This document shows, piece by piece, positions 26,169-33,376 of a stretch of DNA of 33,376 nucleotides. Below the pieces are notes generated by a model. That model made no database searches, had not been told where the DNA came from, and saw only the letters and a list, made by a program, of their open reading frames with translations. A program made the translations under genes and the position numbers. Position 1 is the stretch's first letter. Each line of letters opens with the position of its first letter. The DNA comes from Acidobacteriota bacterium (GTDB taxonomy: Bacteria > Acidobacteriota > Polarisedimenticolia > J045), in the NCBI GenBank assembly GCA_027021395.1, contig JALUUK010000585.1:1-33376 (forward strand). The letters are read 5' to 3'.

Positions 26169-26510
26169 GTGGCGCAGTGCGAGACAGGATATTCTTGCTC
26201 TCGTTGCGGAGAGTATGTCGAAACGATTCGCGAGAGCGCGTTATATCTTCGGTACATCATCGGTGAATGCGGGATTCAAGACTTGATTCACGAACCGGAG
26301 GCCCATCTGCGATGCATGCCGGAATTGGCACAGTTCATCATCGACCCGGCTTTCCATCCGCCATCCGAGGTCGATTCCGATCAGGATAAACGCCTTCTGT
26401 CCCGCGAGGAACGGATAGCGAGAGAAGAAAGAATCACGGCCGGATGGCGTCGCTTGCAGTCCGTGCTCGACGAAGGGGTTCCACTCGAAGACTACCCCTT
26501 GCCCTCGTAA
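26169..26510 (+). CDS. Hypothetical 113-aa protein with N-terminal cysteine cluster
   Basis: GTG start 1 nt after the TlpA-like stop; CETGYSCSRCGEYVE (C-x5-C-x2-C). No family recognised. Confidence 0.6.
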   Translation: MAQCETGYSCSRCGEYVETIRESALYLRYIIGECGIQDLIHEPEAHLRCMPELAQFIIDPAFHPPSEVDSDQDKRLLSREERIAREERITAGWRRLQSVLDEGVPLEDYPLPS

Positions 26511-26709
26511 GAGTTTTCCCCGGCTGCCGTATTCGGAGGCGGTCCGAGTGGTAGGATGAGAGCGCTTATCTAGTTGCGCGTTTCGGCCGACGGGTTTACT
26601 CGTCGGACGCTTCGTAAACGGATTGAGCCAAGACCCAAGCCACGAATCGCTCGCACTCGACGCGTGTTCGGCGCTCCAAGACCAAGCGGAAAGGTTCGTC
26701 ATTCGAGGG

Positions 26710-29700
26710 CTATGGCGTCACGCGGAAGCTCGACGACTGACTCCTCGACTCGCGTCCGAGGCGATCCATGGCAACCACTCGCCAGTAGAGCGGCGCACCG
26801 GGCTCGCCCATCTCCACGATGCGTCCCCATGCGCCGCTTCGTGGGGCCCAGCGCTTCTCGCGAAGTTGCCGTCTAGGAACTCGTCTGACCGGACCGTCGA
26901 ATTCAGGTGAAGCCGAGAACTCCAGTTGAAAGCGGCGGTTGCACTCGCCGCCTTCCCATCGGAACTCGGGGCGCGAGGAGATGTCGGCGGCATCGGGCGG
27001 TCCTGTAGGTTCCGCGCGCGGTTGGGTTTCGAGAACCAGGGTCGATTGGCCGAGATCGGCAATCGCGGCGCCATTGCGCCCGAGGGCCGTCCAGCGAATG
27101 ATCCCGTTGCCGCGTGCTCCAATGCGCAGGATGTCGCGCCACTTGCTCTTCTTCTTGGCGGTCCAGGTGGTAGAGGGATTCCATCGCTTGCCGGATTCAA
27201 TGGCCGGTATCGATCCGTCGCTAGGAGAGGTGAAGCGAACGCGGTAGGATTCAAAGTCGCCGGCACTCCAGGAGAAGGTCAGCGGCAAGTCACAGGCTTT
27301 GACGCGTGTTCCTTCGATCGGCTCGAGCGGAGTGAAGCACACGGCCTCTTGGTCATCAGTCAAGCCGTCGCAGTCGTCGTCGATTCGGTTTCCGCAGATC
27401 TCCATCGTTGAAGAGGTCGTATCTGAGCATGTTCGCGATCCCTCAGAGCAGATCCAGCCACCTTCAGGGCACAGATCCTGATCTGCGCCATCGCAAGCCT
27501 CTCCGAGCCAAGGCTCGTGCGCCCCGTCGGACGTCAACGCGTCGCAGTCGTTGTCTCTGCCGTCGCAAGTCTCCGGAGCCCCGGGGTAGGTGTCGGCTCG
27601 TGTGTCGTCACAGTCGCCGCAGATCGCGCCGGCTGGTGCCTCACAGTTGCTGCTGCAAAGCGCGAAACCGTCACCGTCCGCATCAGGGCAGACTTCTCTT
27701 CGGCAATCGTCGTCGACGGAGTCGATATCGCCGTCGCAGTCGTCGTCAATGCCGTTTCCGCAGATCTCGTTCGTAGATGATGTTTGATCGGAACAGGTCT
27801 GATTGCCGTTCGCGCAAGAGAAAGTCCCCTCGTAACAGAGGTCGGCATCCCCTCCGTCGCAGTCCATTCCAAACCACTCTTCATCCGTTCCGTCGCGAGT
27901 GAGAATATTGCAGTCATTGTTGATGCCGTCGCATACCTCGGTGGCGTCGGGATGGATCGCAGCATTGTTGTCATTACAGTCGCCGCAAACTACGCCCTCG
28001 GCTGGATCGCAGGAATTGCTGCAGAGAGCGAATCCGTCGCCGTCGTCGTCCGGGCAAGTCGTGCGAAGGCAGTCGGCATCAGCGGCATCGATATCTCCGT
28101 CACAGTCGTCATCGATTCCGTTGTCGCAAATCTCATTCGTCGTAAGCGTATCGTCGTCGCAGGACTTGATTCCCGCATCGCAGAAGAAGACACCGTCAGA
28201 GCACTGGTCTGCATCGTCACCGTCGCAACTCTGGTCGATCCAAGCTTCGTCGGCTCCATCGGGACTCGTCGAATCGCAGTCGTTGTCTACTCCATCGCAG
28301 CTTTCCGTCGCACCGGGAAAGCGGCGTTCATCCGTGTCGTCGCAATCGTTCGAGCCGGACGGGCAGGCTGCGGGAGAGCCCACGACTTCCATGGTGGCAT
28401 CACAGTAGCCGTCTTTGTCGTCGTCGCAGCCCTCGTCGACGACGCCGTCCCCGTTGTCGTCGAGATCGTCACATTTCGTTTCGTCGAGTAGGGGATCGCT
28501 CGATACCGCGCGCGGGCCGTAGAGGGGGAGTGAATCTCCGAATTCGATCGCTCCGAGATCCGGGGCATTGCCTTCGTACCCGTCGGTGATGGTCGGTATC
28601 TCTCTGCCGGCATCAAGAATCTCCGCACCGAGGCTAGGGCGGATGTCTTGCGATCCGGGCAAAAAGGTCGAGCCTTCCCCCGGGGGATGGGACGCATCCT
28701 CGAAAATCTGATAGTCGACGGTAAGCCCAAACTCCTCGAAGCCCTCGCCGATGAAGAAGTCGGCAAGGTCGTCATAGGCACGATTGTCGCTCGATCCATA
28801 GGCGGCGCGGTTCCAGCGGAGCATTGGAGAGGAGCCGTCGGTTCCCGTATAGGCGTTTCGATCAATTTCCGTTCTCGGGTGCGGCGGGGTACCGGTTCGT
28901 ACGGAATTCGCACTCGACCAAGGTCTGCCCATCAAGAGGTTTCCGACGATTCGCGCATTGACCCAGCCGGAGGCGGAATCCCAGGCATAGTCATTGATCA
29001 AGAGCGTATTGTGATAGGCTTCGATTCCCGCCGGCTGGTTGTGGAACTTGAAGGAGTTGGCTTCGATATTGTCGGCAACGTTGCGGTAGAAATAGACAGG
29101 TCCTCCATAGAAGGGTTGCGCGCTCAGTGCCGTGTGTGCATTGGTCAATCGATTTTGGTAGACCCTTATGTTGTGAAATCCGTAGTCTGTTTCGACCGCA
29201 TCATCGTAGCACTCGGAAAGTTCATTGTTGTTGATGTCGATGCTCAGCGAAGGCGGATCGCGCCAATCGACACTGTCATTGGTGATTTGCCCGCTCCCCG
29301 TATCTGCATGTGCGATACAGTCCCAGAACTTCTCGACGAAATTGTGTTCGACGACATGCCCCTTGCCGTAGATCATGATCCCAGTATGCGAAATCACACC
29401 ATCTCTCTGGTCGTAGGGGTACCACTGCTCGTTCTTTCCGTGGATTTCGTTGTCGGCAATGAACCAGTCGCGATCGGCGGCGGCAGGACTTGCAGATCCC
29501 TGGACGCCGTAGTTTACTTGATCCATCACGACGTGGCGGATCACCAGACCTACCGCATCGGCTCCGCGAAAGGCGAGACCCGCGTTTCGAACCGTGAATT
29601 CCCGAAAGTGAATATGCTTTGTTCGGTTGACACGAAACAGGTTTCTAGACGTTCGGTCGGACACTAAGACACCACCATCGAAGATCACTGCATCCCGATT

Positions 29701-30375
29701 CGTGCCGCGGAAAACGATCGGTTCGTTTTCGCTCGTGGCACGATCGGCCAAGAATGAGAGATCAATCGTACCGGTTTCGAAGTATTCTCCTTCGTGAATC
29801 CAAACGGTTTCCCCGGCCTGTACATCTTCTGCGGCGGCTTGGATCGATGTATAGCAAGGAGTTTGCGAAGATTCGGTACAACTCGGATAAACATGCCGAG
29901 AACCGCCGCTTCCCCCGTCGACCGGCCGGGAGTGCGTCGTGGTTTCGAAGAGCCAAGTATCCTCTCCTTGCACACCGTCCGGGTCGCTGATCGAGACGCG
30001 AACCTCGTAGCGTGTTCCGGGGTCGAGCCCAAGCACGGATCCCGCAAAGAGATTTCCGGATACCCAGCCATCGATGCCGGCCGGTTCGGAGTGGATGCGC
30101 AGCATCTCCAGCGCATCGCGCCAAGGGCCGGTGGGTACTTTGCGGTACTCGACCCCGGCCACGGCGTTCTTGTTGTCGTCACCGGTCATCAGCCAGCGGA
30201 AGCCGAGCGAATGCAACGTGGCAGGGTCGATGAATCGTTCCCCGGTGGAAAGATCGTTTCCGGCCCCTGCGGAGGCGACGCTCAGCAGGCAGCAAAGCGC
30301 GGCGACGGGGAAAAACGCGCGGTAATGCGCATGGATGCGGTTGGCGCCACGCGGCGCAGTTTCGGCACGGTTCAT
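26710..30375 (-). CDS. Secreted right-handed beta-helix protein with MopE-like metal-binding repeats and C-terminal Ig/FN3-like domains
   Basis: Signal-like N-terminus from MNRAET; FN3-like segment; beta-helix region (VWIHEGEYFETGTIDLS...IVFRGTNRDAVIFDGG...GIMIYGKGHVVEHNFVEKF); then CDGxDNDCD / NGIDDDCDGDID repeats. Confidence 0.88.
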   Translation of the reverse strand: MNRAETAPRGANRIHAHYRAFFPVAALCCLLSVASAGAGNDLSTGERFIDPATLHSLGFRWLMTGDDNKNAVAGVEYRKVPTGPWRDALEMLRIHSEPAGIDGWVSGNLFAGSVLGLDPGTRYEVRVSISDPDGVQGEDTWLFETTTHSRPVDGGSGGSRHVYPSCTESSQTPCYTSIQAAAEDVQAGETVWIHEGEYFETGTIDLSFLADRATSENEPIVFRGTNRDAVIFDGGVLVSDRTSRNLFRVNRTKHIHFREFTVRNAGLAFRGADAVGLVIRHVVMDQVNYGVQGSASPAAADRDWFIADNEIHGKNEQWYPYDQRDGVISHTGIMIYGKGHVVEHNFVEKFWDCIAHADTGSGQITNDSVDWRDPPSLSIDINNNELSECYDDAVETDYGFHNIRVYQNRLTNAHTALSAQPFYGGPVYFYRNVADNIEANSFKFHNQPAGIEAYHNTLLINDYAWDSASGWVNARIVGNLLMGRPWSSANSVRTGTPPHPRTEIDRNAYTGTDGSSPMLRWNRAAYGSSDNRAYDDLADFFIGEGFEEFGLTVDYQIFEDASHPPGEGSTFLPGSQDIRPSLGAEILDAGREIPTITDGYEGNAPDLGAIEFGDSLPLYGPRAVSSDPLLDETKCDDLDDNGDGVVDEGCDDDKDGYCDATMEVVGSPAACPSGSNDCDDTDERRFPGATESCDGVDNDCDSTSPDGADEAWIDQSCDGDDADQCSDGVFFCDAGIKSCDDDTLTTNEICDNGIDDDCDGDIDAADADCLRTTCPDDDGDGFALCSNSCDPAEGVVCGDCNDNNAAIHPDATEVCDGINNDCNILTRDGTDEEWFGMDCDGGDADLCYEGTFSCANGNQTCSDQTSSTNEICGNGIDDDCDGDIDSVDDDCRREVCPDADGDGFALCSSNCEAPAGAICGDCDDTRADTYPGAPETCDGRDNDCDALTSDGAHEPWLGEACDGADQDLCPEGGWICSEGSRTCSDTTSSTMEICGNRIDDDCDGLTDDQEAVCFTPLEPIEGTRVKACDLPLTFSWSAGDFESYRVRFTSPSDGSIPAIESGKRWNPSTTWTAKKKSKWRDILRIGARGNGIIRWTALGRNGAAIADLGQSTLVLETQPRAEPTGPPDAADISSRPEFRWEGGECNRRFQLEFSASPEFDGPVRRVPRRQLREKRWAPRSGAWGRIVEMGEPGAPLYWRVVAMDRLGRESRSQSSSFRVTP
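27335..28480 (-). repeat. Tandem Cys/Asp-rich MopE-like repeats, 122-aa (366-bp) period
   Basis: The segment GCAGTCGTC[G/A]TC[G/A]AT, encoding IDDDC, recurs at 27371, 27737 and 28103 (spacing 366 and 366). Protein count between successive EICxNxIDDDC motifs is 122 aa twice; a more divergent unit precedes them. Confidence 0.9.
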
Positions 30376-30622
30376 GGATACCTCAGGCAGCGGACGCCGC
30401 CGGGTGCTGCAAGACCCGCACCAAGTCGTGCACCACGCGCTCAATCGGCGGAAATCCCGCGAAGTCGGGTCACTAAATCTCGAGTGCCGGTGTCGGTTCC
30501 TATAGGAAGCGTTCGCGCCCTTTCGAAACGGAGCCCCCGTGTTTCACTTCCGTAACCGGGTGTCCGTCGGCGGACAGCATGATCTTGGCGGCAGGGGTCG
30601 AACAAGCGGCCGGCCGCGGCGG

Positions 30623-31324
30623 TTATGTCCGTTCGGACTCGTGTTCCGGGATAGTGTGCCAATACCTTGGCGTGACGAATTCTCGGACTTCGGATTCCTT
30701 GAATGTCAGGCCCAGTTTTCGTGTGAGATCCCGCAGAGAAGAAAAATCGCCGCAGATGATTCGATCGGCGGAGATTTCGTGGTGTTCCATACCGGATTCC
30801 TGCAGGAGGTTCAGTCGTACTCGGTACTCATGCACATAGTTCTTCCAAAAACTGGGTTCCTGAGAATGTTGATTCATGAAGGGGGTCCGAAGACAAGAAT
30901 CGATGATGGATGCCTTATCTCTGGTGACGATGACCCATCTAGCCTTCGGAAAAGCATGAGCAAAAGCCGACCAAAGTAGAGTCAGTTTGGCGTCTTTGTA
31001 AAGCCAAGGTTTGTCGTTTCGGTAGCCGTCCACGGCAAGCGCTGTGGCAATACGAGTAGCCAAACCCGATATCCTCAGATTCTTGTCGAACGAGGGCAAC
31101 GGAGCGACACCGAGTGGGTCGCACTGTGCCTGTTCTAGTATCCTCTTGACGACCCGCTCGCGGATATAGATGTGTTCGAAGAATCCTCTCGGATTGCTTT
31201 CTTCACCGCCGACGACCGTCGTTCCCGCCCAAGCGCCACCGATAATCAAGCAGCCGGCGACCATGGATGTTCCGGAGCGAGGAAGTCCAAGCACGAAGAT
31301 CGGAGCGTCGATATATGTCGACAC
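30623..31324 (-). CDS. Sulfotransferase-family protein
   Basis: PIFVLGLPRSGTSMVAGCL (5'-phosphosulfate loop) and ARWVIVTRDKASIIDS (3'-phosphate-binding-like) motifs; 233 aa. Confidence 0.88.
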   Translation of the reverse strand: MSTYIDAPIFVLGLPRSGTSMVAGCLIIGGAWAGTTVVGGEESNPRGFFEHIYIRERVVKRILEQAQCDPLGVAPLPSFDKNLRISGLATRIATALAVDGYRNDKPWLYKDAKLTLLWSAFAHAFPKARWVIVTRDKASIIDSCLRTPFMNQHSQEPSFWKNYVHEYRVRLNLLQESGMEHHEISADRIICGDFSSLRDLTRKLGLTFKESEVREFVTPRYWHTIPEHESERT

Positions 31325-31440
31325 GGGTCAAGACCCTCCTCCTAGAAGGCTAGGCGCGTCCTTGATTCGCGATTATGGAGAACGGCTCAGGTTAGCATGA
31401 AAAACTCTCCGCGTGTTCAACGGGCCGCCTTACGACTGCC

Positions 31441-33261
31441 ATGATAGGCTTTTCGAACAGCCAGGGCCTAGTCGGCCGCCAAGACGAGATGACACGAACA
31501 GAGCCTAGTCGTCAGCCTCTCCGAGTGAGAGCGGAACGGATCTGGCACGACTGGAAGGTGCCGATTCAAGCGGCGACCTATCTCCTGGTGTCCTGGACGT
31601 TGCTCGTTATCTGGCTTTCCTCTATCTATTTTTCCGACCTTCGAGCTGAGGTCGCTCGTGAGAAGGCGGAGACTCTGCGCGTCGTTGCAGTACATCGTCG
31701 TGTCATCATCCGTGAGCTCAAGCGCATGGAGTCGGATCTGCGATACCTTTCACAGCACGCGATGTTGAAAAATCAAGTCGATGGAAGCCAAGAATACGAA
31801 GACTTGGCGGAGGATTACGCTGGCTTTCTGCGCGAAATCGGCGTGTATTCGCAGATTCGGCTCCTAGGATACGGTGGTCGGGAGCTACTGCGCGTGAGTT
31901 GGAATGGTGAGAGCACCACCATTGCAACCGGAGATCGGCGCGAGGATCGAGAAGATCGCTACCATGCGAAGAGGGTGCTGGCATTGGAGCCTGGGCAGGT
32001 GCATTTCTCCGCTTTCGATCTCGATGTCGAGGATGGGAAAACAGGGGGCCCTCGTCGGCCGATCATCCGGATCGCGATGCCGATCGCGAACCGCAAGGGA
32101 AAGAAGTCATCCGTTCTCGGGCTGAGCTATATCGGTGGAGATCTGCTCGATCGGCTGAGCGTTCTTGGGCAACAATCGCCCGGTCGCACCATGCTGTTGA
32201 GCGAAGATGGTTATTACCTGAACGGAACCGGAGACTCCCGCGAGAGGGGCTTCATGTTCGGTCAGTCAGGCCTGCGGTTCGACCTAGAGCACCCTGCTGC
32301 GTGGAAGCGGATGAAGCAAGACTCGAGTGGACAATTCGAGACGGAGGCAGGCCTTCTTACGTTTGATACGGTTCGTTTGCCCTGCTCTGATTGCGAAGAT
32401 GGTCGGGCCATGAGAATCGTGTCACTCGTTACAGGAGCAGATACGCACCTTCGGATCGCTGCGGTCTACCATCGCCTCGTATGGATTGGCCTTGCGGGTA
32501 CTTTTTTCTTGTTCATCGGCTCCTATCAGTTGGCGCATACGCGGCAAATCAAGCGCGATCATTTGCGTTCGATGGCTAATTCCCAGCGCCGTTTGCGGAC
32601 GTTGTCCGCACAAGTCTTGGCCGCGCAGGAGCAAGAACGAAAGCGCATCGCGCGTGATTTGCACGACGAAATCGGTCAAGTGGGCACCGCGATTCATCTA
32701 CATCTGCAGCGCGCTCTAGACGCCGGGGATGGCGAAAAGAAGGATCAGCTCATTCGTCGTGCGGATGAAGGTATCGAGGTGCTGATTCGTTGGACCCACG
32801 ACATGGCAGCGCGAATCAGGCCCAGTATTCTTGATGACTTGGGACTCGAAGAAGCCGTTCTTGCGCTAGCGCAGCGATTCAAAGATGCAAGTGGGATCGA
32901 GATTACAGTGGATATCAGTGTCGGCGATCGGAATATCTCGGGATCGGTTCGCGAGCAAACCTATCGCATTGTTCAGGAGGCGTTGACGAATGTGGCGAAG
33001 CACTCTCGCGCAAAGAAAGCGGTTTTACGCATTGAAGCGACGGATGAGATGCTCGAGTTGGAAGTGAGCGACGATGGGATCGGTTTTGACACAGGCGAGA
33101 CGGAGGCCGATCGACTCGGTATCCTAGGCATATATGAGCGAGCGGCTCTGGTCGGTGGGCATGCGACGTTGACTTCTCGGCGCGATCGCGGAACGAGGAT
33201 CAATGTTACGTTGCCGATCGAAGGGAAGACTGCTCGACCGAGCGATGAATCCAAAGGGTGA
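31441..33261 (+). CDS. Membrane sensor histidine kinase, NarL/HisKA_3 type, with large extracytoplasmic sensor domain
   Basis: Two TM segments flanking a roughly 270-aa domain; ERKRIARDLHDEIGQ phosphoacceptor region; EALTNVAKHSRAKKA, DDGIGFD, LGILGIYERAALVGG ATPase motifs. An alternative start is 31489. Confidence 0.93.
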   Translation: MIGFSNSQGLVGRQDEMTRTEPSRQPLRVRAERIWHDWKVPIQAATYLLVSWTLLVIWLSSIYFSDLRAEVAREKAETLRVVAVHRRVIIRELKRMESDLRYLSQHAMLKNQVDGSQEYEDLAEDYAGFLREIGVYSQIRLLGYGGRELLRVSWNGESTTIATGDRREDREDRYHAKRVLALEPGQVHFSAFDLDVEDGKTGGPRRPIIRIAMPIANRKGKKSSVLGLSYIGGDLLDRLSVLGQQSPGRTMLLSEDGYYLNGTGDSRERGFMFGQSGLRFDLEHPAAWKRMKQDSSGQFETEAGLLTFDTVRLPCSDCEDGRAMRIVSLVTGADTHLRIAAVYHRLVWIGLAGTFFLFIGSYQLAHTRQIKRDHLRSMANSQRRLRTLSAQVLAAQEQERKRIARDLHDEIGQVGTAIHLHLQRALDAGDGEKKDQLIRRADEGIEVLIRWTHDMAARIRPSILDDLGLEEAVLALAQRFKDASGIEITVDISVGDRNISGSVREQTYRIVQEALTNVAKHSRAKKAVLRIEATDEMLELEVSDDGIGFDTGETEADRLGILGIYERAALVGGHATLTSRRDRGTRINVTLPIEGKTARPSDESKG

Positions 33262-33376
33262 CGATCCCATGACGGAGGCAGTCGTGGTACAGGACCCGAA
33301 GAGCAAGAAAAGGTGCCGTGTCGTACTGGTGGATGATCACGCGATGGTGCGAGAAGCGCTTGCGCAGACGCTTGCG
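33245..33376 (+). CDS. Response regulator receiver-domain protein (truncated by window end)
   Basis: Frame from ATG 33245 or 33269 reads ...CRVVLVDDHAMVREALAQTLA, a NarL/FixJ-type receiver start; overlaps or abuts the histidine kinase stop. Confidence 0.85.
   Translation, partial: MNPKGDDPMTEAVVVQDPKSKKRCRVVLVDDHAMVREALAQTLA

Noticed and set aside
26579-26620. Stem-loop CCGACG-N8-CGTCGG with outer CGTTT/AAACG pairing between converging genes
   Set aside because: Position suits a bidirectional terminator, but there is no U-tract and a large internal loop; evidence too weak.
27784-28491. Long plus-strand ORFs (27784..28491, 27899..28408) opposite the MopE repeats
   Set aside because: Shadow ORFs created by the GAC/TGC-rich repeat codons on the minus strand; low-complexity Val/Ala/Ser-rich translation with no motifs.
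1-33376. CRISPR arrays, tRNA/rRNA genes, insertion sequences, restriction or toxin-antitoxin systems
   Set aside because: Looked for short regularly spaced repeats, tRNA TPsiC-like signatures and transposase or toxin motifs; none found by eye.

Overview
The window is a gene-dense, bacterial chromosomal segment with about 22 supportable protein-coding genes. I recognised no rRNA, tRNA, CRISPR array, transposase or phage gene. Left part, mostly minus strand: an EAL protein with a degenerate GGDEF-like N-terminus, a Ser/Thr kinase with a polytopic membrane C-terminus, a RadC-like JAB protein (+), a DEAD-box RNA helicase (+), a VWA lipoprotein and a related small lipoprotein, an orphan 116-aa ORF, and an arsM-arsR pair. 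Right part, mostly plus strand: a translationally coupled MoxR / DUF58 / transglutaminase operon, a secreted PD40/TolB-like protein with about 14 repeats, an M36 (fungalysin) metalloprotease, an archease-RtcB RNA-ligation pair, a TlpA-like thioredoxin with a small downstream ORF, a minus-strand beta-helix protein with MopE-like metal-binding repeats, a sulfotransferase, and a histidine kinase with a truncated response regulator at the right edge. The Acidobacteriota-like flavour (kinase membrane module, MopE repeats, secretome style) is inference only. No single system is demonstrably undescribed. The items most worth checking are a pseudoknot-topology pair of inverted repeats next to the lipoprotein genes, an apparently leaderless arsR promoter with an embedded inverted repeat, the exact 122-aa (366-bp) tandem repeats, the 14-repeat propeller, the internally duplicated C-terminus of the M36 protease, and the VWA/small-lipoprotein pair.
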